Shown here piece by piece: positions 1 through 5,225 of a DNA stretch of 5,267 nucleotides (its first letter is position 1; every line of letters starts with the position of its first letter). The DNA comes from Actinomycetes bacterium (GTDB lineage Bacteria > Actinomycetota > Actinomycetes > Actinomycetales > Beutenbergiaceae): NCBI GenBank assembly GCA_021793935.1, contig JAJYRV010000162.1:1-5267 (forward strand). The letters are read 5' to 3'. The translations under genes were made by a program, and so were the position numbers. The notes below the pieces were generated by a model. The model saw only the letters and a list, made by a program, of their open reading frames with translations, was not told the origin of the DNA and did no database searches.

Positions 1-945
1 CCAGGGATCGACGATGTCGTCCTGACCGAAGCTAACGTTCAGGCCCGCCTCCGTCAGTTCTGCGACCCTCGTGACACCCCGGCGCTTCGGGTAGGTATCG
101 GTGCGCGCCTGCAGGTGGGTGTTGACTAGCGGGTTGGATACGAAGTTGATCCCACTGAGCGTCAGCAGCCGCATGAGTCGATTCACGTAGGCGTTGTTGT
201 AGGAATGCATCGCCGTGGTGTGACTCGCGGTGACGCGCGGACCCAGCTGGTTCTCGTAGGCGAGGGTGGCGAGGGTCTCGAGCCCACGGGACGCCTCGTC
301 GTCGATCTCGTCGCAGTGCACATCGATCAGGAGGTCGAATTCCCGCGCGAGCTCGACCGCGTACCGCAATGAACTGACCGAGTACTCCCGGGTGAACTCG
401 AAATGCGGGATCGCTCCGATGGCGTCCACCCCCATTTCCGCCGCCGCACGCAGCAGAGCGCGCCCGTCCGGGAAGGACTCGATGCCTTCCTGTGGGAAGG
501 CGACCAGCTGAAGAGTGATGACGTCGGCGAGTTCGTCGCGAAGCTGCAGCAGAGCACGAAGTGCCGTGAGATCAGGATCGGTCACGTCCACGTGTGTACG
601 GACATACTGCACGCCGAATCGGGCCTGCTGCCGGATGGCGCGACCGGCCCGGTCCTTGACGTCGCGCACACTCAGTTCCGCCTTGCGTTCACTCCACACC
701 TCGATGCCCTCGAACAGGGTTCCCGACTCGTTCCACCGGGGCTGGCCCGCCGTCAGCGCTGAATCCAGATGCACGTGCGACTCGATGATCGGTGGCAGGC
801 ACAGCCGATTGCCGCCCTCGACAACGGTCTCGGCCCGGCCCGCCCTCAGGGCCGGGCCGATTTCGGCGAACCTTCCATCCGTGATCCGGATATCGACTAT
901 CTCCGGATCGTTCTCGATCCGGACGTTCGCAACCAGTAGATCCAT
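1..945 (-). CDS. codA: Cytosine deaminase, C-terminus cut by window edge
   Basis: CodA hydrolyses cytosine to uracil and ammonia in the cytoplasm (pyrimidine salvage). The 315 visible residues align almost without gaps to E. coli CodA as I recall it, including PQEGIESFP, IPHFEFTREY, DVHCDEIDDE, ASHTTAMHSYN and TYPKRRG. Amidohydrolase-superfamily metal and catalytic residues are visible: H57 and H59 (HVHLD), Q152, H210, E213, H242 and D309. Each sits four positions below the E. coli numbering. The usual length is about 425 residues, so roughly 110 residues lie beyond position 1. The ATG at 943-945 follows a very strong ribosome site, and 12 nt separate it from the codB stop, so the two genes are likely co-transcribed. 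One visible difference is Gln308 just before the catalytic Asp pair, where E. coli has His. The substrate is most likely cytosine, given the codB neighbour; other pyrimidine or triazine substrates of the family cannot be excluded. Confidence 0.95.
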   Translation of the reverse strand, partial: MDLLVANVRIENDPEIVDIRITDGRFAEIGPALRAGRAETVVEGGNRLCLPPIIESHVHLDSALTAGQPRWNESGTLFEGIEVWSERKAELSVRDVKDRAGRAIRQQARFGVQYVRTHVDVTDPDLTALRALLQLRDELADVITLQLVAFPQEGIESFPDGRALLRAAAEMGVDAIGAIPHFEFTREYSVSSLRYAVELAREFDLLIDVHCDEIDDEASRGLETLATLAYENQLGPRVTASHTTAMHSYNNAYVNRLMRLLTLSGINFVSNPLVNTHLQARTDTYPKRRGVTRVAELTEAGLNVSFGQDDIVDPW

Positions 946-957
946 CGCTCCTCCTCG
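946..957 (-). promoter_or_regulatory. Strong codA ribosome binding site in the codB-codA gap
   Basis: On the minus strand the gap reads CGAGGAGGAGCG directly before the codA ATG, giving AGGAGG with a 4-nt spacer (or GGAGGAG). It fills the whole 12-nt space between the codB stop (958-960) and the codA start. It fixes the codA start and supports efficient independent or coupled translation of the second gene of the operon. Confidence 0.85.
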
Positions 958-2238
958 TCAGATTATCGGCTCTTCTGCAGCGGGATCCGTTACCTCTCGT
1001 TCTCCGCGGCGCGCCTTCGGGTCGAATCGGCGACCGATGAAGTAGCAGATCCACGCCACTAAGATGGCGTTGATCGCACCGATTCCTACGGGAATGAACC
1101 AGCCGGCCAAACCGCCAGCGACGATGCCCGCAAGCCCTCCGATCACGACGGTGCGCTGAGGCGGCGTGGTCGAGTCGTATGCGCGCCGGTTGGTCACGTA
1201 ATCCGCGATGATGATGGCACCGATCGGTGGCAGAGTAGCGTTGAGGAAGTTCAGCCAACCGATGAAGTTGTCGTACAGCCACAGGGAGCCGACCGTGCCG
1301 ATCGCTCCGGCGATGAGGACCAACGGCTTCTTGTTGATCTTGGTGATGTTGGCGTACCCCAGACCAGTCGTGTACAGGGCGTTGTTATTGGTCGTCCAGA
1401 TATTCGCACCGAGGACGATCAGCGCGGGGATCGCTAACCCCTGAGCGATCATCACGTAGAAGATATCGTCCTCCCCGGTGAACGCGCCACCAACGGCACC
1501 GAAGCTGAACATCAGCGTGTTGCCCAGGAAGAATGCGATGACCGTGGTGATGACGGCCGAGAGCGGGGTTCGGGCGAAGCGAGTGAAGTTCGGGGTGGCG
1601 GTTCCGCCGGATACGAAGGATCCGATGACCAGCCCGATGCCGACGACGAGCGGCATGCCGGTAGAGGACGCGAATACGGCATCGGCGCCGCCACCTTCGC
1701 TGATCGCTGCGAACATCGAATAGCTTCCCAGCCCCGCGATGAGCGGAACGGAGATGAAGCTGACGATTTCGATGGCCTTGATCCCAAAATAGGCGGAGCC
1801 GGTCATCAGCGCACCGGCAATGATCACGATGGCCCATGGGCTGATGTGGAGCAGCTCCGCCGTCGGTCGGGCGAACATCGCCACTCCCACGCCGAACCAT
1901 CCCATCTGCGTGAGCGCGATGAGGAAGGATGGCACATAGGATCCCTTCGCGCCGAAGGCACGTTGGGCGAGGAGATCAAAACCCATCCCCGTCTTCGCGC
2001 CCATGAATCCCAGCGCTCCGGTATAGGCACCGAGGAAGATGCCGCCGAGCAATACCGCCCACAAGTAGTTGGCGTAGTCCAGCCCGTTCCCGAGGTTGGC
2101 TCCAACGCTCATGGAGGCCGAGAAGAACGTGAATCCAAGCATGACGAAGCCGACGGACCAAAAACTGCGCCGCGCTCGCAGGGGGACGGGCTCGAAAGAA
2201 AAGTCGATATCGTGAACCGGTTCGGGTTTCGTCGCCAT
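958..2238 (-). CDS. codB: Cytosine permease CodB (NCS1 family)
   Basis: CodB is an inner-membrane importer of cytosine of the NCS1 (nucleobase-cation symport-1) family, feeding CodA. The 426-residue protein is close in length to E. coli CodB (about 419) and shares long stretches with it: FVMLGFTFFSAS, GAKTG, TQMGWFGVGVAMFA, ADYVTNRR and NIWTTNNNALY. It is strongly hydrophobic with about 12 predicted membrane segments. The Gln and Trp of TQMGWFG and the Asn of NIWTTN match positions reported as substrate-lining in CodB. The start at 2236-2238 (MATKPEPVHD) is chosen because the protein then has a normal CodB N-terminus. The frame stays open to an ATG at 2323-2325, but those 29 extra residues resemble no transporter N-terminus and that ATG lacks a ribosome site. 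The site before 2238 is also weak (GACGGA). First gene of the codBA operon. Confidence 0.93.
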   Translation of the reverse strand: MATKPEPVHDIDFSFEPVPLRARRSFWSVGFVMLGFTFFSASMSVGANLGNGLDYANYLWAVLLGGIFLGAYTGALGFMGAKTGMGFDLLAQRAFGAKGSYVPSFLIALTQMGWFGVGVAMFARPTAELLHISPWAIVIIAGALMTGSAYFGIKAIEIVSFISVPLIAGLGSYSMFAAISEGGGADAVFASSTGMPLVVGIGLVIGSFVSGGTATPNFTRFARTPLSAVITTVIAFFLGNTLMFSFGAVGGAFTGEDDIFYVMIAQGLAIPALIVLGANIWTTNNNALYTTGLGYANITKINKKPLVLIAGAIGTVGSLWLYDNFIGWLNFLNATLPPIGAIIIADYVTNRRAYDSTTPPQRTVVIGGLAGIVAGGLAGWFIPVGIGAINAILVAWICYFIGRRFDPKARRGEREVTDPAAEEPII

Positions 2239-2261
2239 GGTTGATTCCGTCGCTAGGTTTT

Positions 2262-2284
2262 CCCGCCACCGGGGTCCCGGCGGG
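2262..2284 (-). promoter_or_regulatory. GC-rich hairpin in the codB leader
   Basis: CCCGCC at 2262-2267 pairs perfectly with GGCGGG at 2279-2284 around an 11-nt loop that is itself GC-rich. It lies 24 nt upstream of the chosen codB start and inside the 29-codon in-frame extension. No U-tract follows on the minus strand, so it is not a classic terminator. It could affect leader folding or translation of codB, but no known riboswitch class is recognised. Confidence 0.35.
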
Positions 2285-2340
2285 GCGGCACTCACTGCTG
2301 AGATGCGGACGTCGCACTTCTTCATGCGCAGCCGCGGTTC

Positions 2341-2360
2341 AGATTAATTTAAGCAGCATA
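2341..2360 (-). promoter_or_regulatory. Candidate codB promoter -10 region
   Basis: The minus strand has an AT-rich island in otherwise GC-rich DNA, with overlapping TANNNT-type -10 hexamers: TATGCT (2360-2355), TAAATT (2351-2346) and TAATCT (2346-2341). No matching -35 hexamer is seen 16-18 nt upstream, which is common for actinobacterial promoters. Transcription would start about 2334-2348 and give a leader of roughly 100 nt before the codB start at 2238. This is composition-based inference. Confidence 0.3.
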
Positions 2361-2429
2361 TCCGCTTCGGCTCCTGGCAGGGGAGTTAAGAATCCCGAGA
2401 TCACGCCTACTGAGCCGGCCTCGACCCGG

Positions 2430-2444
2430 CCCGACCGAGTCGGG
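2430..2444. repeat. Small inverted repeat downstream of the tRNA end
   Basis: CCCGA (2430-2434) and TCGGG (2440-2444) form a perfect 5-bp stem with a 5-nt loop. It lies just beyond the tRNA terminator-like hairpin and could act as a second hairpin in transcript termination. No T-run follows it on the minus strand, so the role is uncertain. Confidence 0.3.
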
Positions 2445-2452
2445 TTCTGGTG

Positions 2453-2475
2453 AGAAAACCCGCGCTTCTGCGGTT
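2453..2475 (-). terminator. Terminator-like hairpin directly after the tRNA-Thr CCA end
   Basis: Reading the minus strand away from the tRNA fragment, AACCGC (2475-2470) is followed by a 6-nt loop, then GCGGG (2463-2459) and a T-run TTTTCT (2458-2453). CCGC pairs with GCGG, and the flanking AA can pair with TT across a bulged G. A short GC stem followed by Ts a few nt after CCA is what a tRNA gene's own terminator looks like. It supports the view that the low-coordinate side is the original chromosomal flank of the tRNA gene. Confidence 0.55.
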
Positions 2476-2478
2476 CCA

Positions 2479-2523
2479 TGGAGCCACCTGCGAGACTCGA
2501 ACTCGCGACCTGCTGTTTACAAG
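2479..2523 (-). other. tRNA-Thr(TGT) 3' fragment, probable attachment site of an integrative element
   Basis: The minus strand carries the last ~45 nt of a tRNA. It has anticodon loop CTTGTAA (anticodon TGT), the 3' anticodon-stem half ACAGC, and a short variable region. A perfect T arm follows (GCGAG, TTCGAGT, CTCGC; 2506-2490), then acceptor 3' strand AGGTGGC (2489-2483), discriminator T and encoded CCA (2481-2479). The matching D arm, 5' anticodon-stem half (GCTGT) and acceptor 5' strand (GCCACCT) are not found at 2524-2620, so this is not a working tRNA gene. Tyrosine-integrase elements use tRNA 3' ends as attachment cores and leave such a fragment at one junction. Because the 5' side is replaced by foreign sequence that leads into xis/int, the element lies toward higher coordinates. 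The exact core boundary is uncertain. Confidence 0.82.
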
Positions 2524-2686
2524 ATAGAAATAACACCGGAGTCACCCCCGATCTCCTGTAACGCGCCAAACATTGCCAATAGTGTTGGACTAATGCGGAA
2601 ACTCGGGGCTCTCGGGCACCGAAACTGCGCTGCGATTCGAGCGGAAAAGGTGGTTTGATCGCCGGTTATTACCGGTACTTCCCCAA

Positions 2687-2729
2687 TAAGCGCTTAGTAA
2701 ACGCTTAGCCAAATGACCCCTGCTAAGCG
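2687..2729. repeat. Three CGCTTAG heptamers, helically phased, upstream of xis
   Basis: CGCTTAG occurs exactly at 2691-2697 and 2702-2708 on the plus strand, and inverted (CTAAGCG) at 2723-2729. The copies are 11 and 21 bp apart, about one and two helical turns, so all three face the same side of the DNA. The first sits in a perfect palindrome TAAGCGCTTA (2687-2696). The location between the att site and the xis promoter fits binding sites for the excisionase, an integrase arm domain or an element regulator. The binding partner is inference. Confidence 0.55.
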
Positions 2730-2759
2730 GTTCGTCAGGTTGTCTCCTGCCTCGCGGTC

Positions 2760-2771
2760 TAGATTCTCAAT
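2760..2771 (+). promoter_or_regulatory. Probable -10 box giving a leaderless xis mRNA
   Basis: TAGATT at 2760-2765 matches the actinobacterial -10 pattern TANNNT. A start 7 nt downstream falls on the A of the xis ATG at 2772. There is no Shine-Dalgarno sequence before that ATG, which agrees with a leaderless transcript, a frequent arrangement in actinobacteria. No convincing -35 hexamer is seen at the usual spacing. Confidence 0.4.
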
Positions 2772-2987
2772 ATGAAGGCAAAATTAGTGAATCTGCGAGT
2801 CGACGACCCCGAGTTCTACACGCTCGGCGACCTGGCAGACATGCTCAAAATCTCGCTCTCCTCCATCCGGCACATGCGTGAGCACCGGCTGACACCGCCC
2901 GCGTATAAGGTCGGCCGTCACCTGCGTTTCGCGCGCGCCGATGTAAAAGACTGGCTCGAGGGACTACGAGAAAGTGATGCAGCATGA
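2772..2987 (+). CDS. Excisionase-like small HTH DNA-binding protein
   Basis: This 71-residue protein has the form of a MerR-type winged-helix excisionase (HTH_17/Xis). Residues 15-35 (FYTLGDLADMLKISLSSIRHM) give the helix-turn-helix. A wing turn follows with the hallmark PPAYKVGRHLRF (residues 42-53) and then ARADVKDWLEGL. In the family these proteins bind next to attachment sites and steer the integrase toward excision; many also act as repressors. The start at 2772 gives the normal family length, and no ribosome site precedes it (probable leaderless mRNA). Its stop overlaps the next ATG as ATGA, the classic translationally coupled xis-int arrangement. The tRNA att fragment lies about 250 bp upstream. 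It appears intact, although its integrase partner is broken. A regulator without excision activity is the alternative. Confidence 0.82.
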   Translation: MKAKLVNLRVDDPEFYTLGDLADMLKISLSSIRHMREHRLTPPAYKVGRHLRFARADVKDWLEGLRESDAA

Positions 2988-3160
2988 CCAACAAAGGTGG
3001 GCGCCATCCCCTGCGCGTGGGTGAGATGGGCGAAATCTGGGCCACACAGCTCGAGCCCGGCAAATGGAGAGCCGAGGCGCGCTATGGGGCACCCGACGCT
3101 GGGACAAAGCAGATTGTCCGCATCGCCAAGACCGCCGCCGGGGAGCAACCGGCCGGCTAA
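2984..3160 (+). pseudogene. Tyrosine integrase, N-terminal remnant only
   Basis: The frame begins at the ATGA overlap with the excisionase gene and stops after 58 residues at TAA 3158-3160. The start (GGRHPLRVGEMGEIWATQL, then PGKWRAEARYG and a basic KT) resembles the N-terminal arm-binding segment of actinobacterial phage/ICE tyrosine integrases, which usually run to 370-450 residues. The core-binding domain and the catalytic domain with its Arg-His-Arg-Tyr residues are absent, and no continuation is seen in either other plus frame before 3600. The family resemblance fades around residue 48 (base ~3125), so a deletion or rearrangement junction is likely between there and 3160. As it stands it cannot recombine DNA. 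The identification rests on resemblance and on the xis/att context rather than on catalytic residues. Confidence 0.68.
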
Positions 3161-3478
3161 CTACCGTCCAGTTTGGTGCTCCCCGTTTTGCATGTCACCT
3201 AGAGAAGGGTGACCGCCGGTGACCCGGGTCTCTCCGTTCGGCCCGTAGTCCCAGGAGAGTCGACCATCCTCGGTCATCCGGTAGACGGTCTGCCTGCTGA
3301 CCCCCATTAGCTCTGCTGCTCGAGCAACCGGGACACCCACGTCGAGCCCCTGCCGCGACGGTGAGGCTGGGTGCTCTGCACGGGACCGCCGAGTACGGCG
3401 AGTCCTGGCGTCGAGGATCGCCTGCGCACCGGCTGAGGACCATCGCCCCTCGGGGCTGGGCTGCGGTCCGGCACACCC
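3161..3478 (-). pseudogene. Decayed HTH protein fragment (mobile-element type)
   Basis: A minus-strand frame open from the stop at 3479-3481 to TAG at 3161-3163 contains a clear helix-turn-helix: VPVARAAELMGVSRQTVYRM, then EDGRLSWDYGPNG. Upstream in the same frame is a basic, coding-like stretch (AILDARTRRTRRSRAEHP). HTHs of this kind occur in small Xis/AlpA-like proteins and at the ends of plasmid replication or recombinase proteins; I cannot tell which. No good start exists at the 5' end of the open frame. A GTG at 3338-3340, with GGGG six bases upstream, would give a 59-residue protein, so a small real gene is possible. Its stop abuts the stop of the truncated integrase with no gap, which suggests a rearrangement junction. 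I favour a remnant. Confidence 0.45.
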
Positions 3479-3614
3479 TCAAGCACCTCACCCGGCAACC
3501 AGTACGCCTAGAGCCGCCGATCACGTTCAGGACGACCTCTTCGTCCGCGGCGCGGAACGCGGATTGGGCGCCGGGCGTACCTTCTTGATGACCTGGTCAC
3601 ACCAGTAGTTCGCG
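3479..3614 (-). other. Degenerate coding-like sequence between the HTH remnant and the dioxygenase gene
   Basis: No intact gene is seen here. Short protein-like stretches on the minus strand occur in different frames: AQSAFRAADEEVVLNVIGGS at about 3519-3578, and PGEVLEGVPDRSPAP at about 3453-3497, which runs on into the region of the HTH remnant. They suggest one ancestral gene broken by several frameshifts. The parent family is not recognised, and the frame-switch reading is inference. Confidence 0.3.
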
Positions 3615-4532
3615 CTAGGTTGATAGAGCGATTGTGTTACCGGCGGGGTCCTTAATTTGGTGTCCGACGTGCGTTTGGGTGGTGTCTTGCTCGAGGTTTC
3701 CGAGGATGTCATCGAGGCGTTGGGGCGTGTCGAGGCGGATGGAGAAGTGTCGCATTCGGGCTGTGCCGACGGGTGATTGGGGTGCGTTGCGGCCTTGCCA
3801 GGTATTGACGGCGATGCGGTGGTTGAACGCTCCACCTGCTCCGAGGTCGCCTACGCCTAAAGTGGGAGCCCAGAGCGCTTGGGAGAAACCGAGCGTCCGA
3901 TAGAATTGGTAGGAATCTAAGAGGTCCCCGACGTGAAGGTGCACGTGGCCGATTTTGGTTCCGATCGGCACGAGGGTTCCGGCATCCGCGTTTGGGAGCG
4001 CGGCCAGTACCGTGTGGACGTCGAATGGATCGCGGCCAGATGCTCGACTCCCGTCGATTCTCGTGGCTTCCACGGATTCTCCGGTCAGGACGAGCTCCCG
4101 TAGGCGTTCGGGAGTTTCCAAGGTGATCTCGACCGTAATGCCGTCCGGGTCGTTGAGATAGATCGCTTTGGACATGATGTGATCGACAGGAGAAAAACGC
4201 CAGCGTGCGCGGGTGAGGTTGCGCAGGATCCGGGCGAATTCGGTCTCGTTGGGCGGGTGGATAGCAAGGTGGTAGAGCCCGCTGTGGCGCGGGAGGAAGG
4301 CGTGCTGAGCGCCCGGGTACAGGACCACCAACGTCTCGGTCGTCGTACCGAGGTGGATCTGATCGACCTCTTCGCTGCGCAGGTGAAGGCCGATCACTTC
4401 GGTCCAGAACGCCGCAGAACGAGGAAGGTCAGTGACTTCGAGGTGGACCGCCCCGAAGGTCGCGATCTCTTTCGGGAGCGGATTGGTAACGGCGGGGACG
4501 GTATCGGTGATGATAGGAGGAGCGAGGTACAT
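3615..4532 (-). CDS. Two-module VOC-family extradiol dioxygenase-like protein (CatE-like)
   Basis: This 305-residue protein holds two vicinal-oxygen-chelate modules, residues ~25-140 and ~190-305. It resembles the Bacillus CatE/YfiE group annotated as catechol-2,3-dioxygenase (shared pattern GHVHLHVGDL, then WQGRNAP). The N-module shows a full 2-His-1-Glu metal set: H30 (AVHLEV), H88 (GLYHLAI) and E135 (DPDGITVEI). The C-module keeps H198 and H262, but the Glu position is Ala302 (DPAGNTIAL). Ring cleavage of a catechol is the family-based guess; other VOC activities (hydrolase, isomerase, resistance protein) remain possible. The ATG at 4530-4532 follows GGAG with an 8-nt spacer. Codon use is more mixed than in codBA (CTA, ACA and ATT appear), which fits acquired DNA. 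It lies downstream of the oxidoreductase gene on the same strand, across a 104-bp gap with a strong hairpin. Confidence 0.8.
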   Translation of the reverse strand: MYLAPPIITDTVPAVTNPLPKEIATFGAVHLEVTDLPRSAAFWTEVIGLHLRSEEVDQIHLGTTTETLVVLYPGAQHAFLPRHSGLYHLAIHPPNETEFARILRNLTRARWRFSPVDHIMSKAIYLNDPDGITVEITLETPERLRELVLTGESVEATRIDGSRASGRDPFDVHTVLAALPNADAGTLVPIGTKIGHVHLHVGDLLDSYQFYRTLGFSQALWAPTLGVGDLGAGGAFNHRIAVNTWQGRNAPQSPVGTARMRHFSIRLDTPQRLDDILGNLEQDTTQTHVGHQIKDPAGNTIALST

Positions 4533-4540
4533 GAGTTTTT

Positions 4541-4544
4541 CTCC
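4541..4544 (-). promoter_or_regulatory. Ribosome binding site of the dioxygenase-like gene
   Basis: GGAG on the minus strand, 8 nt before the ATG at 4532, within an A-rich spacer (AAAAACTC). It supports that start over the internal candidates. Confidence 0.6.
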
Positions 4545-4572
4545 AGGTACTTGTAGGGCGGGCTCCGCACGT

Positions 4573-4611
4573 CCTCGAGGGCCCGGTCCGATTCACACCG
4601 GGCCCTCGAGG
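4573..4611. terminator. Perfect 15-bp hairpin between the two oxidoreductase-type genes
   Basis: Positions 4573-4587 (CCTCGAGGGCCCGGT) pair without mismatch with 4597-4611 around a 9-nt loop. The stem can lengthen by CGCA/TGCG across a 3-nt bulge. It starts 25 bp after the stop of the upstream gene and ends 40 bp before the start of the next. No T-run follows on either strand. It may be a U-less hairpin terminator of the kind described in actinobacteria, or an RNA-processing or stabilising hairpin inside a two-gene message. Only about 40 bp remain for a separate dioxygenase promoter. Confidence 0.65.
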
Positions 4612-4636
4612 TGCGGTGAGGGGGTGGTTGGGGCGC

Positions 4637-5209
4637 TCAGCGGTGGAGCGAGAATCCGCCGTCGAATCCGATTTTTTCCGCGACGGCGAGTTTCATCTGG
4701 AGGTAGGCGACCGCTTCGAGTTCCCGGGCGCTCGACAGCTCACCTGCATCTACGGCATGGAGCCCCCCGGCGGTAACTGCCTCAGCAAGCCTTGTCTTCG
4801 CGTCCACGTCGTCACCAGCGATGAGCACGGTAACGGGATTTCCGCCCACTGACTTGTTGGTCAGCGTCGGGCCGAAGTTGGTGTTGAAAGCCTTGACCAC
4901 CCGGGCCTGCGGCAACTGTCGTGCCAATTCCGCGGTTGCTGAGGTGTCGGCGGGCACGGCCATCTGAAAGGTCGTGTAGTCGAGCGGATTGGTGATGTCC
5001 ACAACGATCTTGCCGGCAAACTGGGCGCCGTATGAGGCCACGATGTCGGAAAAAGCGCTGTATGGAACGGCAAGGATCACCAGGTCAGTGTCGCCCGACA
5101 TGGTCCCGCCCGAACTGTCGAGGTGCTCGACGGTGGCCCCGCCTGCGGTGAGAACATCGGCGATCGCGGTTCCCATATTCCCTTTGCCGAAGATTGTTGC
5201 CTTGGTCAT
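4637..5209 (-). CDS. NADPH-dependent F420 reductase-like NAD(P)-binding oxidoreductase
   Basis: This 190-residue protein belongs to the F420-dependent NADP oxidoreductase family (Pfam F420_oxidored type). It has an N-terminal Rossmann dinucleotide-binding motif IFGKGNMGTAIA (residues 6-17, pattern GxGxMG). LVILAVPYSAF and VVDITNPLDY form the strand ends around the cofactor, and the conserved VVKAFNTNFGPTL follows at about residue 104. Family members pass hydride between NADP(H) and coenzyme F420; many short actinobacterial homologues have unknown substrates. At 190 residues it is somewhat shorter than archaeal Fno (about 210-230), but it ends with the family's C-terminal helix (EAVAYLQMKLAVAEKIGFDGG). 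The ATG at 5207-5209 follows AAGGA with an 8-nt spacer. It is upstream of the dioxygenase-like gene on the same strand. True F420 use versus plain NADP chemistry cannot be settled here. Confidence 0.85.
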   Translation of the reverse strand: MTKATIFGKGNMGTAIADVLTAGGATVEHLDSSGGTMSGDTDLVILAVPYSAFSDIVASYGAQFAGKIVVDITNPLDYTTFQMAVPADTSATAELARQLPQARVVKAFNTNFGPTLTNKSVGGNPVTVLIAGDDVDAKTRLAEAVTAGGLHAVDAGELSSARELEAVAYLQMKLAVAEKIGFDGGFSLHR

Positions 5210-5225
5210 ATCGCTGTCCTTTCTC

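Larger units (their letters stand above)
2524..2771. other. Non-coding element end between the att site and xis
   Basis: These 248 bases hold no gene I can support. They are more AT-rich than the flanks and contain an imperfect inverted repeat (CCAAACA near 2567 and TGTTGG near 2583), a 5-bp inverted repeat CCGGT/ACCGG (2662-2675), the CGCTTAG repeat cluster and the probable xis promoter. This is the position expected for the attP arm region, where integrase and excisionase bind, but no specific arm site is identified. Confidence 0.5.

Noticed and set aside
689..1900. Long open frames overlapping codA and codB in other frames
   Set aside because: They are Arg/Pro/Ser-rich shadows, expected in GC-rich DNA, and conflict with two very well supported genes.
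2239..2325. Longer codB start at 2325 (455 residues)
   Set aside because: The 29 extra residues do not look like a transporter N-terminus, that ATG has no ribosome site, and 426 residues fits known CodB length. It is kept only as a possible leader feature.
2361..2450. A riboswitch upstream of codB
   Set aside because: Hairpins are possible, but no conserved riboswitch core could be recognised by eye.
2339..2569. A 76-residue minus-strand open frame across the tRNA fragment
   Set aside because: It overlaps the tRNA remnant and its terminator hairpin and has no protein-like features; it is a chance frame.
2479..2600. A complete tRNA-Thr gene
   Set aside because: The T arm, acceptor 3' strand and CCA are perfect, but no D arm, no 5' anticodon-stem half and no GCCACCT acceptor 5' strand are found on the expected side.
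3208..3224. Direct repeat GGTGACC separated by 3 nt
   Set aside because: Short, only two copies, and explained by codons within the HTH remnant; not evidence of a functional site.
3195..3524. A 109-residue minus-strand open frame
   Set aside because: It is Cys/Arg-rich and low in recognisable content over most of its length, and it overlaps the HTH-bearing frame. Only its neighbourhood is treated as a remnant.
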